Made by a program: the position numbers and the translations under genes
In this document: one piece after another, positions 55,438 through 63,292 of the stretch
Numbering within the stretch: position 1 is the first letter of the stretch
Layout: each line of letters starts with the position of its first letter
Source of the DNA: CAJCIT01 sp963771305
GTDB lineage: Bacteria > Acidobacteriota > Terriglobia > Bryobacterales > Bryobacteraceae
Direction: 5' to 3'
Assembly (NCBI GenBank): GCA_963771305.1
Contig: CAVYTS010000037.1
Span: 62,001 to 126,000 of the forward strand
DNA length: 64,000 nucleotides
Notes under the pieces: model-generated
What the model was told of the DNA's origin: nothing
The model's database searches: none
What the model saw: only the letters and a program-made list of their open reading frames with translations

Positions 55438-55455
55438 GCCTTAACTCGTTAAGGC
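55438..55455. promoter_or_regulatory. 18-bp palindrome between uvrA and mutY
   Basis: GCCTTAAC-tc-GTTAAGGC: eight-base arms that match perfectly, two-base centre. It lies 44 bp upstream of the uvrA start and 42 bp upstream of the mutY start, the expected position for an operator controlling both divergent genes. It does not match the LexA boxes I know from Proteobacteria or Firmicutes; the Acidobacteriota box is not known to me. Confidence 0.5.
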
Positions 55456-55497
55456 CTGCTACTTTCTAGTTTATAAGATGCGGAGTATGGAAAGCTG

Positions 55498-56571
55498 ATG
55501 CAGCCGTCGGGCCAACGAGCGCCGGGGGAAACGCGGCCGAGGTTCCGGAGTAACGCCGGGATCCGACAGTTTCGCGCTAGCCTTCTCAGATGGTTCGACC
55601 AAGCCCGGCGGGACTTGCCGTGGCGCCGTTCAAACGATCCGTACCGCGTATGGGTCTCCGAAATCATGCTGCAGCAAACCCGGGTTGCGGCGGCCATCCC
55701 TTACTACGAGCGTTTTCTGAAGCGCTTTCCCAGCGTTGAGGCGCTGGCTGAGGCGCCTGAAGCGGACCTGTTGGCACACTGGGCGGGGCTCGGCTACTAC
55801 CATCGCGCCCGGAACATGCAACACGCCGCACGGGCTATACGGGATGCCGGCGGATTCCCAGATACCTTTGAGGAAATCCTGGAACTGGCCGGCGTAGGCG
55901 GCTACACGGCCGCGGCGATTGCCAGCATCAGCTTCGGCTTGCCACATGCGGTGCTGGATGGCAATGTGTTTCGCGTGCTCAGCCGGGTGGCGAATGACTC
56001 GACGGACATCGCGTCAAGCGCCGGCAAGAAAGTCTTCTCCGCGCTGGCTGACACGATGCTGGATACGGAACGGCCGGGCGATTCTAACCAGGCCATGATG
56101 GAGCTCGGCGCAACGCTCTGCCTGCCCAGGAATCCGCAGTGCCTCGTCTGCCCGGTTTCTGCGCTATGCCGGGCGCGGGCGGCGGGAACGCAGGACAGCT
56201 TGCCGGTCAAGAAGAAGGCGAGAGAGTCTGTTTATGAAGAGCGAACGCTGTATTGGATTACGCGGGGCCACAATGTATTGCTGTGGCAGCGGCCTGCGTC
56301 GGCGAAACTGATGCCGGAATTTTGGGAACTGCCTGAAGCGGAGCAGTTACCGCAAGCAGGCTCCGGCGTGGAAAAGGGTAGCTTCCGGCACGGGATTACG
56401 TTTCATAACTACTTGTTTCGAGTCATCGCGATCCCGACGCCGCTGCGATTGGGCATTTGCCAATGGGTCGACAGGCGACAATCGGAAAAGCTGCCGCTCA
56501 GTACAGTAGCGCGCAAGGCAATGAAGGTGCTGGACCGGAGCAAGGCGAACACAGCGGCTGCCGGGAGGTAA
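55498..56571 (+). CDS. mutY: A/G-specific adenine DNA glycosylase MutY
   Basis: 357 residues, typical length. Catalytic Glu in SEIMLQQTRVAAAIPYY (about residue 52), helix-hairpin-helix ELAGVGGYTAAAIASI and catalytic Asp in LDGNVFRVLSRV (about 158). The [4Fe-4S] cluster cysteines are in ATLCLPRNPQCLVCPVSALC (C-x6-C-x2-C-x5-C, about 208-224), and a NUDIX-like C-terminal domain follows (LPEFWELPEAEQ-like MPEFWELPEAE). It removes adenine mispaired with 8-oxoguanine. It starts 104 bp from uvrA on the other strand, so the two repair genes may share regulation. Confidence 0.95.
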   Translation: MQPSGQRAPGETRPRFRSNAGIRQFRASLLRWFDQARRDLPWRRSNDPYRVWVSEIMLQQTRVAAAIPYYERFLKRFPSVEALAEAPEADLLAHWAGLGYYHRARNMQHAARAIRDAGGFPDTFEEILELAGVGGYTAAAIASISFGLPHAVLDGNVFRVLSRVANDSTDIASSAGKKVFSALADTMLDTERPGDSNQAMMELGATLCLPRNPQCLVCPVSALCRARAAGTQDSLPVKKKARESVYEERTLYWITRGHNVLLWQRPASAKLMPEFWELPEAEQLPQAGSGVEKGSFRHGITFHNYLFRVIAIPTPLRLGICQWVDRRQSEKLPLSTVARKAMKVLDRSKANTAAAGR

Positions 56572-56810
56572 GCGGCGGCCCCTGGACGGATGGCGGCAGA
56601 CGTCCCAATTTCGCTGTCGCGACTCGTAATTGCCTGGGGAGTACCCTATTGGCGTCATGTTTTGAGCGCGCATGCAGATCTCCTTCGCTGAGTTGGCCGG
56701 CATCTCGATCACTTTGATTGCTCTTTTGTCGACCGCTGTTCAGTCAGGTCAGGTGACCGGCTGACGACCGGACTAAGGAACTTTATGACGGATTCCACTG
56801 GAATCGCAAT

Positions 56811-57344
56811 TTGCGTGATGAGGCGGCAACTGCGACCAAAGACCTGTCGATGTTGGTCGGTATCGGGCATGAGCATCCAATCGGGGAAACGCGGGCTCAA
56901 AGCGCCGCAAGCCCGGATCTCACCGTTGTAGACAGGAAGACTTGCGCGTCCGACCTTGTCGTTCTCGGAAGAGTGAACGCGGCAACAAGTTATTTTTCCG
57001 AAGACGGAACAAGCATTTTTTCGGTGTACAGCGTAGCCCCGGAAAAGATCTTTCGACAGTCAGGGCGTAGTCATCTTACAGAGAGATCGACGTTGTTTAC
57101 ATCCCGCCTTGGAGGGACCGTGAGGGTGAATGGTCACTCCATATCGTTGATTGAAAATGGCGTGGATCCCATCCAGAATGGCCAGGCCTATGTATTTTTC
57201 TTGAAAGTCGTCACCCGGGGCGACATCTATCAGGCTTTCTCTCAAAGTATCTTGGACGCCGTTGGGATAGAACTCGGACGCGCCGACTGTAGGTGGAGGG
57301 TGCCAGTGGGTTCTTCCCGACGTTATTCTGAAAATCGTTCCTGA
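56811..57344 (+). CDS. Hypothetical protein, probably an incomplete copy of a secreted Acidobacteriota family
   Basis: 177 codons from a TTG without a good ribosome-binding site. The central part (VLGRVNAATSYFSEDGTSIF, SVYSVAPEKIFRQSG, LGGTVRVNGHSISLIENGVD, NGQAYVFFLKVVTRGDIYQAF) looks like folded beta-rich protein. It recalls a family of secreted proteins common in this phylum that read VVG...TDY, then GGxVxVxGxxVxxxD, then YLLFL. No signal peptide is attached and the C-terminus ends abruptly next to the group II intron-like remnant, so the gene has probably lost its ends. The family assignment is from memory. Confidence 0.5.
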   Translation: MRDEAATATKDLSMLVGIGHEHPIGETRAQSAASPDLTVVDRKTCASDLVVLGRVNAATSYFSEDGTSIFSVYSVAPEKIFRQSGRSHLTERSTLFTSRLGGTVRVNGHSISLIENGVDPIQNGQAYVFFLKVVTRGDIYQAFSQSILDAVGIELGRADCRWRVPVGSSRRYSENRS

Positions 57345-57745
57345 CTGAGATGCTTGATCCCGTACCCCGGCGGTCCCACAGACTGCGTGTACCTGTTTCT
57401 TCGTCTATGTCAGCGGCCTTCCCCACTAAGCGCTTGGGTCGGCTTCCCGCTTCATTCCGCGAATACAACTTCTCGCGGTGTGATTTTCGAGGCTGCAGAT
57501 ATTCCTTTATGTTCAGGCCTCCCAGTTTGCTCGCTCTCCAGATCGTTCCTACCGCTGTGCATACAGCCACAGGGCAGCCAGAGCTTTTACGTCCGGGCCG
57601 AACGTGCATCGTTGCCTCCGCACGCACCGGATATGCTAACCGTCTGAATACAGGCAATTGACGGTACAGGGACTTTCACCCCGCTAGATTTCCAGCCTTG
57701 TCGGCTGCTCACGCTCAGGCGTCTCGGTCTCCACAATCGACAATC
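57345..57745 (-). mobile_element. Probable 5' remnant of a group II intron (no reverse transcriptase ORF)
   Basis: On the minus strand the segment starts with ggctggaaatctagcgggg then tgaaagtccc, typical of the first domain of bacterial group II introns. It continues with a stretch that includes ggaggcaacgatgcacg, gtaaaagctctggctgcc and, towards the other end, gtgggaccgccggggtacg, which usually comes just before the intron-encoded ORF. The intron would read towards lower coordinates, but no reverse transcriptase or maturase follows. Instead the hypothetical gene at 56811-57344 comes next, so only the 5' RNA part remains. The region has no plausible protein gene. Confidence 0.4.
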
Positions 57746-57986
57746 GTAGAAAACTCGACGCGACTCTCGAACAGGTCACAGCCGAAGTCGCCTCGGTCAG
57801 CCCATCTTGCCCATCGCTGCCGCCGAGTGGTGGTCTACAGTATTAGCCTCGGCAAACCAGAAAGCGAAGATGGGTCGGGTAGCCGGAAGCGCGGACGCCG
57901 GGCTGGCATCCAGACTCCATTTCCTATAGTTTGGCGCAACCCCCGGACGACCTCGAGCGTTGATACTGTAAGGAGAGCGAACTTGC

Positions 57987-58889
57987 ATGCCGAAACGCTG
58001 TGCCGGAGCCATGATTGTGTTTTCTGCCGGTTTGTCCTGCCTGACGCTTGTGCGGGCGCAGGATGCGCAACAACCCAGTGCGCCGCCGGCTCCAGCCGCT
58101 GGAACCTCAGCTCCGTTACCCCCGAGGGCGGATGAGAGCCCAGCCGAAGCACAAACGCCATCTCAAACTGGCCTCAAGCAGCGCGAGCCACTGAACCAGC
58201 CGGCGACCCCGCCGAATGAATTCAAAGTGGACTCCGGCACGAGAATTCTGCTGAACATGATCAATAGCGTGAGCACAAAGACTGCTATGGTGGGCGATCG
58301 CATTTACTTGGAGACGGCGTTTCCTGTTATGGCGAGCGGCCACATCGTGGTGCCACAAGGAAGCTGGGTTACCGGTACGGTAATCGAAGTGAAGCGGCCG
58401 GGACGCGTGAAGGGGCGCGGCGAACTGAGCGTGCGTTTCGATTCTCTGACGCTTCCGAATGGCGTCAGCCGGAATTTCCACGCCCCTCTAGGTGGCCTGG
58501 ACGGGCGGGCCGAAGAATCCTTCGACCGGGAACATGACACCATCAAGAGCGCCGGAAACAAACAGGGTGACGCGAACACCGTGATCGACGCGACCCTCGC
58601 CGGAGCCGGCATCGGAGCGGCCGCTGGGGCTGCGGCTGGGCATGTGGGTACGGGCGCGGGAGTCGGATTGGCTGCCGGCGCGGCCGCGGGGTTGATCGGC
58701 GTGCTTGTGTCACGCGGACCCGATGCCATGTTGACGCGCGGGACGAACGTCGAGATGGTTTTGGATCGCCCGCTGGAATACCAGATGGCTGATTTGGACT
58801 TTAGCCACGCGCCGCCGAGCCGAGCGCTCACCGACGGAACGGGTCCCCAGCAAACAAACAAGGGCGGATTCCGCAGGCCGTATCCATAG
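57987..58889 (+). CDS. Secreted hypothetical protein with a C-terminal glycine zipper (VirB10/TrbI-like fold)
   Basis: 300 residues with a signal peptide (IVFSAGLSCLTLVRA) and a Pro/Ala-rich linker. A beta-domain (about 78-170: FKVDSGTRILLNMINSVST, VGDRIYLETAFPVMASGHI, VPQGSWVTGTVIEVKRPGR) resembles the C-terminal barrel of TrbI/VirB10 proteins, followed by a hydrophobic glycine-zipper segment (GAGIGAAAGAAAGHVGTGA) and a conserved tail (VEMVLDRPLEYQ). No other conjugation gene is present, so this is a stand-alone envelope protein of a kind common in this phylum. Preceded by aaggagag. Confidence 0.8.
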   Translation: MPKRCAGAMIVFSAGLSCLTLVRAQDAQQPSAPPAPAAGTSAPLPPRADESPAEAQTPSQTGLKQREPLNQPATPPNEFKVDSGTRILLNMINSVSTKTAMVGDRIYLETAFPVMASGHIVVPQGSWVTGTVIEVKRPGRVKGRGELSVRFDSLTLPNGVSRNFHAPLGGLDGRAEESFDREHDTIKSAGNKQGDANTVIDATLAGAGIGAAAGAAAGHVGTGAGVGLAAGAAAGLIGVLVSRGPDAMLTRGTNVEMVLDRPLEYQMADLDFSHAPPSRALTDGTGPQQTNKGGFRRPYP

Positions 58890-58950
58890 GAGTCAGGCCC
58901 TGACTGCGGTTAGTGGACCGGTGTGAAACGGCATCGGAAGGAAAGAGGGT

Positions 58951-59145
58951 ATGACCATAGACGAACGGCTCGACCGTCTCACGGAGCGCCACGAGGCGCT
59001 GACCCAGGGTGTCGAGCTGCTGAATCTCCGCACGGCTGATTTACTGAAGGCCGCAGAGATAGACGGCGAGAACATCCGGGCGCTCGCGCGTATAGCGGAG
59101 ATGCACGAGCGGCGGCTGACAGACCTGGAGGGCGATGACGCCTGA
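58951..59145 (+). CDS. Small coiled-coil protein (64 aa)
   Basis: ATG 12 bp after ggaaggaaag. The product is nearly all helical with heptad-like spacing (DERLDRLTERHEALTQGVEL, LNLRTADLLKAAEIDGENI, RALARIAEMHERRLTDLEG) and no Cys. No catalytic domain. It overlaps the Smr-domain gene by 11 bp (the ATG at 59135 lies inside its last codons), so the two proteins are made together and may interact. No family name recognised. Confidence 0.75.
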   Translation: MTIDERLDRLTERHEALTQGVELLNLRTADLLKAAEIDGENIRALARIAEMHERRLTDLEGDDA

Positions 59146-59518
59146 CGATCGCATCGAAGTATTTGGCAGTCTCGTCGGACCACGGCACGACCTGCCTGAC
59201 GTGGTGGCCTCGAAGTCGCACGAGGCTGATGATTCCGAAGCGTTTGACGAGCACGAGCCGGTAACCATCCCCATCACAGACGTGCTCGACTTGCATAGCT
59301 TCCAGGCTCGCGACGTGAAAGACGCCGTGGAAGCTTACCTCGAAGAGGCCCGCCGCCTGGGAGTGACTGGGCTGCGGATCATCCATGGCCGCGGCATCGG
59401 CGTGCAGCGGGAAATGGTAAGAACGATCCTGGCGCGGACACCATTTGTGGCTAGCTTTTCGGACGCACCCTCGGAAGCGGGTGGCTGGGGCGCGACGGTT
59501 GTTACCCTAAATCACTGA
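59135..59518 (+). CDS. Smr-domain protein (MutS2 C-terminal-type nuclease domain)
   Basis: 127 residues. The Smr signature is LDLHSFQARDVKDAVEAYL (LDLHG-like, about 48-66) and LRIIHGRGIGVQREMVRTIL (HGxG, about 80-99). An acidic N-terminal part (EADDSEAFDEHEPVTIPI) precedes it. Smr domains nick DNA or cleave RNA and form the end of MutS2, which in Gram-positives acts on stalled ribosomes or recombination intermediates. Here the domain stands alone. Coupling to a coiled-coil gene resembles a split version of the MutS2 C-terminal region (inference). Confidence 0.9.
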   Translation: MTPDDRIEVFGSLVGPRHDLPDVVASKSHEADDSEAFDEHEPVTIPITDVLDLHSFQARDVKDAVEAYLEEARRLGVTGLRIIHGRGIGVQREMVRTILARTPFVASFSDAPSEAGGWGATVVTLNH

Positions 59519-59549
59519 ACTCGGCTAGCGGCCACTATATGCTAGGGCC

Positions 59550-60929
59550 ATGAGAATGCCACTGCGCCCAGCTTGCGCACTCATACTGCTGGGCACTTCC
59601 ATCCCCCAGGGCGCCATCTTCGCGCAACAAGCCGATCCGGCGATCGCCAAACTGACGGCGCGGCCGTCACCGAAGTGGTTGACCTCCGGCGTCATCTACG
59701 AACTCAACCCACGCACGTTTTCGCCGGAAGGGACTCTGAATGGCGTCACCACGCGTCTCAACGACCTCGAGAAACTGGGGGTGAACGTCCTGTGGATTAT
59801 GCCGATCAATCCCAACGGGCAAGTCAAGAAGAAAGGCACGCTCGGAAGTCCGTACTCGGTGCGCGACTATTACGCCATCGACCCGCAGTACGGCTCGAAG
59901 GACGACCTGAAGCGTCTGGTGAGCGGAGCTCATCAGCGCGGCATGAAAGCAATTCTGGACGTAGTGATCAATCACACCTCCTGGGACAGCGTGCTGATGG
60001 CGCATCCCGACTTCTACAAGCACGACAAGAACGGGCAGATGACTTCGCCGTACGATTGGTCGGATGTAGCGGCGCTCGATTATTCGAACCCGAAACTGCG
60101 CGAGTACATGACCGGGATGCTGAAGCATTGGATTCAGGAGTTCAACCTGGACGGCTTTCGCTGCGACGTGGCGTTTGAGGTTCCCACAGACTTTTGGGAA
60201 GCGACGCGCGTCGAACTGGAGCGCGTTAAGCCGGACGTGATGATGCTGGCTGAGGCATCGAAGCCGGAACTTTTGCGGAGCGCGTTCGACATCGACTATG
60301 CGTGGCCGCTGATGGCTACCTTGAACAACGTCATTATGCATGGCGAGTCTGCGACGGCAGTGCGCGCCATTCTCGACCAGCAATGCGAGGTGTTTCCGAA
60401 AGGGGCGTTGCATATGCGGGTCTCCGACGACCACGATGAGGAGCGTGCGATCGCGCGCTATGGTTTGCCGGGCTCTTTGGCCGCTTCGGCGCTGATGTTC
60501 ACACTGGATGGCGTGCCGGTTCTGTACAACGGCATGGAGGTTGGAGACACGACCGAATCCACGGCCCCGGCGCTGTTTGAGGCGCCTAAGGTGTTTTGGC
60601 AAATCGCAGACAAGCGGCCTCAGTTTCAGAAGTTCTATACGGTAATGATTCCGTTGCGAAAGCAGCACCCGGCGTTGCAGCAGGGCGAGCTGATCTGGAT
60701 CCACAACTCTAACGAGGCGCATGTGGTGAGTTATCTGCGGCGCTCCGGCAGCGAGGAGTTCCTGGTTGCGGTGAACCTGTCGAACACACCGTTTCGGGGC
60801 ACGGTGGAAGCCGCGCAAGGGACCTGGAAAGAGGTGGAATTTGGCTTGTTTGCCGGCGCGCAGACAGCTTTGCCGGCGACGTCGCTGGACGCTTTTCAGT
60901 TCCGAATCTTTCAGAGACAGGGGCCGTAG
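59550..60929 (+). CDS. Secreted alpha-amylase-family glycosidase, GH13
   Basis: 459 residues with a signal peptide (LILLGTSIPQGAIFA). GH13 regions: LGVNVLWIMPINPNG, DVVINHTSWDS (region I), the nucleophile Asp in LDGFRCDVAFEVP (about residue 204), the acid/base Glu in VMMLAEASKPELL (about 234) and the third acid in RVSDDHDEERAIARYG (about 295). That last block keeps the HD pair, but the usual Asn before it is Asp. The C-terminal beta-domain follows (FLVAVNLSNTPFRG). It acts on alpha-glucans in the periplasm or outside the cell; oligosaccharide and polymer specificity cannot be separated by sequence. The overlapping 466-codon minus-strand ORF is a shadow. Confidence 0.93.
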   Translation: MRMPLRPACALILLGTSIPQGAIFAQQADPAIAKLTARPSPKWLTSGVIYELNPRTFSPEGTLNGVTTRLNDLEKLGVNVLWIMPINPNGQVKKKGTLGSPYSVRDYYAIDPQYGSKDDLKRLVSGAHQRGMKAILDVVINHTSWDSVLMAHPDFYKHDKNGQMTSPYDWSDVAALDYSNPKLREYMTGMLKHWIQEFNLDGFRCDVAFEVPTDFWEATRVELERVKPDVMMLAEASKPELLRSAFDIDYAWPLMATLNNVIMHGESATAVRAILDQQCEVFPKGALHMRVSDDHDEERAIARYGLPGSLAASALMFTLDGVPVLYNGMEVGDTTESTAPALFEAPKVFWQIADKRPQFQKFYTVMIPLRKQHPALQQGELIWIHNSNEAHVVSYLRRSGSEEFLVAVNLSNTPFRGTVEAAQGTWKEVEFGLFAGAQTALPATSLDAFQFRIFQRQGP

Positions 60930-61005
60930 GTGGGTTGACAAATGTGGTACGGCTGAAAACGGAGTCCGCTTGCTGACGAGGCCGAGAACTCCGCGACAAA
61001 GATGG

Positions 61006-61120
61006 GTCGACTGTACTGCATCTTGGGGCTCGCTCTGTCCACGCGGCGATTGGGCTTGAGTTGACAATATTGGATATCGTGATCGCCTTGGGACAGAGGG
61101 CGCGCCTGTCCCGGTCGGCT
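61006..61120 (+). repeat. Dispersed repeat family 2, copy A
   Basis: Shares gtcgac, ggctcgctctgtccacg, cggcgat, the phrase ccttggga-acagag and cctgtc-ggtcggc in order with 62318-62433. It includes the hairpin gggacag-agggcgcgc-ctgtccc. Lies just outside the 3' end of the aldo/keto reductase gene. Confidence 0.55.
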
Positions 61121-61130
61121 TAGTCGTGTA

Positions 61131-61162
61131 TCCGCTTGCTGACGCGCGCGGTTCTGTGCTGG
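61131..61162 (+). repeat. Dispersed repeat family 1, partial copy 3
   Basis: tccgcttgctgacgcgcgcg followed by gttctgtgctgg matches the second half of the repeats at 43364-43396 and (reversed) at 28322-28370. A 13-bp piece (tccgcttgctgac) also occurs at 60965-60977. Confidence 0.5.
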
Positions 61163-61182
61163 GGCTAAGGTTGTGCCACGAC

Positions 61183-62160
61183 TTATTGGTAGAAGCTGCG
61201 GTACCAGGCGTGCTTCTTCAGGATTGCCATTACGTCAGGTGACAGCGCTCCTTGGTCCGAAACGCCGCAGCTGCTTTCCACGGTCCTGATGCGCCGCATG
61301 CCGGGAATGACACTGGAGACGGCCGGGTGCGTGAGACAGAAGCGCAGCGCGATTTCGGGTAGCGGGCATGCCTCGTCGGAAAGATCTCTCTTCAACGCTT
61401 CGACGTGTTCCACCACTTGCCGTTTGCGGTCGCCACGGAAATAGAATTCGCGAAATTCGCCGGGTTCAAACTTTGTCTGTTCGGTGATGGCGCCCGTCAG
61501 TCCCCCTTCATCGAGAGGCACTCGCGCCAGGACGCCCAGGTTGAGTTGTTGACAGAGCGGGAACAGGTGAGCTTCCGGCGTCTGGTCAAAGACGTTGTAG
61601 ATCACCTGGACTGCGTCAATCAGACCAGTGCGGAGGGTTTCCAGCGCGGAGTCCGGTTCATGCTCAGTTATCGAGATGCCTATGAAGCGGATCTTTCCGC
61701 TCGATTTCAGGTCTTCAACCGCCCGCCTCCATTCCTCAGTATGAGCCCAGGCGTCCGTCCAGACGTGAAACTGCTGGAGGTCCAACTGCTCTCGGCTCAA
61801 GTTGCGAAGACTCTGCTCGGTGGAGCTGACTATATAATCGGGCGGAAAGACATCAGCGATTGGTGTGGTTGGCGTGGCCGGCCAGATGCGATTCTTCGGT
61901 GGGATCTTGGTCGCGACATAAACGCGATGCGGTGCGGATCGAATGGCATGGCCCACAAGCTGCTCGCTGTGGCCGTCGCCGTAAGCAAGTGCCGTGTCAA
62001 TCAGGTTCAATCCCAGATCGAACGAACGATGCAGAGCCGCGAGGGATGCCTGATCTTCACCGCCGAGCCACTGTTTGCCGCCGATGCCCCAAGCGCCGTA
62101 GCCGATTTCGCTGACTTCCAGGTTTGTTCTGCCGAGTTTTCGATATCTCATGCGCTCCAT
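61183..62160 (-). CDS. Aldo/keto reductase
   Basis: 325 residues (a second ATG three codons in, at 62151, is possible). The AKR tetrad is visible: Asp and Tyr in NLIDTALAYGDGHSEQLVG (about 50-68), Lys in VYVATKIPPKNR (about 83) and His in LQQFHVWTDAW (about 131). NADPH-binding features follow (GVLARVPLDEGGLTG, VSSVIPGMRRIRTVES). It reduces aldehydes or ketones, or oxidises sugars, with NADP(H); the substrate is unknown. Copies of a dispersed repeat lie on both sides of the gene, just beyond its ends. Confidence 0.93.
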   Translation of the reverse strand: MERMRYRKLGRTNLEVSEIGYGAWGIGGKQWLGGEDQASLAALHRSFDLGLNLIDTALAYGDGHSEQLVGHAIRSAPHRVYVATKIPPKNRIWPATPTTPIADVFPPDYIVSSTEQSLRNLSREQLDLQQFHVWTDAWAHTEEWRRAVEDLKSSGKIRFIGISITEHEPDSALETLRTGLIDAVQVIYNVFDQTPEAHLFPLCQQLNLGVLARVPLDEGGLTGAITEQTKFEPGEFREFYFRGDRKRQVVEHVEALKRDLSDEACPLPEIALRFCLTHPAVSSVIPGMRRIRTVESSCGVSDQGALSPDVMAILKKHAWYRSFYQ

Positions 62161-62317
62161 ATTACGTTGCTCGTGGGTCTAACAGGGCGCAGTCTGAATC
62201 GAAGAGGCACGAGGATTCATGGCAACCGCTTCGCTTGGAGCCTCAGCGTTCCGGAAGTCGTGGGGTTCGCTCCCTCACGGTCTGTGTGAAAACTCCGAGG
62301 CAGGTTTGCGAGTATGA

Positions 62318-62433
62318 GTCGACGATACAGCGTCTGGGACAGGCTCGCTCTGTCCACACGGCGACGTGGCTTCGGTTAACGAAAGCGGGTGTCGCGGTCA
62401 CCTTGGGAACAGAGGCGCCTGTCACTGTCGGCG
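62318..62433 (+). repeat. Dispersed repeat family 2, copy B
   Basis: Direct-orientation partner of copy A at 61006-61120. gtcgac, ggctcgctctgtccaca, cggcgac, ccttgggaacagagg and cctgtcactgtcggc are in the same order; similarity is imperfect in the middle. It lies between the aldo/keto reductase start and the next gene. Confidence 0.55.
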
Positions 62434-62479
62434 TTGAAGGAACGTCCGGCTGGTTGGTTTGGCAGTAGAATCGTGGTCA

Positions 62480-63292
62480 GTGAGGGTATTGCTCTTATTC
62501 GTCCTTTCCGCGTGGCTGGCTTTCGGCGCGACGTTCAAGCTGTATTTGAAAGACGGCGATTACCACATGGTCCGTGAATACCAAGTTTTGGAGGACCGGG
62601 TCCGCTACTTCAGCACGGAGCGCGGCGATTGGGAAGAGATCCCCATAGAACTGGTGGATCTGGAGAAGACGAAACGGGAACTGGCAAAGATTGAGCAGGC
62701 GGCAAAGGAACAGTCGGGGTTTGAGAATGCCGAGGACAAAGCCATCCGGGCTCAACGGAAAGAGTTGTCACAGATCCCCGCCGATGCTGGAGTTTACTTC
62801 GTCGTAAGCGGAGAAATTAAGGCCGTACCGTTGGCCGATTGGCACGTGGAAACAAGCAACAAGCGGAAAGCACTGCAGATGGTCACGCCCATCCCGATCG
62901 TTGCGGGCAAAGCGACGGTGCTAGTCAAAGGTGAACATGCGGGCTTTACGGTGGACTCGGAACCGGAGTTCTACATTCGCCTGGACCAGCGAGAGGACTT
63001 CGGCATCATTAAACTCACCCCCAAAAAAGGCCAACGCATCGTCGAGAACATCAGCATCGTACCGGTGACGAAGGAAAACTTCGAAGAGCAAAAAGAAGTG
63101 GAGACGTACCAGCGTGAAATGCTGCCGGGATTGTTCAAGATCTGGCCAGCGAAGCCGCTCGAAGCTGGCGAATATGCACTGGTCCAATACACGAACGGCG
63201 AATTAAACCTGCGGGTTTGGGACTTTTCCTGCACATCGGCAGGCGGCACTCAGCCCGCACCCACGACCGACTCGAAAAAAGCCAAGGACTGA
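62480..63292 (+). CDS. Secreted hypothetical protein
   Basis: About 270 residues from the GTG at 62480, which gives a signal peptide directly (VLLLFVLSAWLAFGA); a TTG 7 codons upstream is an alternative. The mature part starts FKLYLKDGDYHMVREYQVLE, DRVRYFSTERGDWEEIPIEL, an SH3-like strand pattern seen in many acidobacterial secreted proteins, then a helical hinge (KTKRELAKIEQAAKEQSGF) and a beta-rich C-terminal half (YIRLDQREDFGIIKLTPKKG). Function unknown. Its 3' end overlaps the convergent glycosyltransferase gene by 43 bp. Confidence 0.8.
   Translation: MRVLLLFVLSAWLAFGATFKLYLKDGDYHMVREYQVLEDRVRYFSTERGDWEEIPIELVDLEKTKRELAKIEQAAKEQSGFENAEDKAIRAQRKELSQIPADAGVYFVVSGEIKAVPLADWHVETSNKRKALQMVTPIPIVAGKATVLVKGEHAGFTVDSEPEFYIRLDQREDFGIIKLTPKKGQRIVENISIVPVTKENFEEQKEVETYQREMLPGLFKIWPAKPLEAGEYALVQYTNGELNLRVWDFSCTSAGGTQPAPTTDSKKAKD

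Noticed and set aside
57354..57657. Protein genes on either strand in the 57.4-57.7 kb region
   Set aside because: Frames on both strands are open only because of composition; the nucleotide pattern fits a group II intron RNA better.
59667..61067. 466-codon open frame on the minus strand
   Set aside because: Antisense to the GH13 gene, rich in His/Arg/Gln as expected for a shadow frame.
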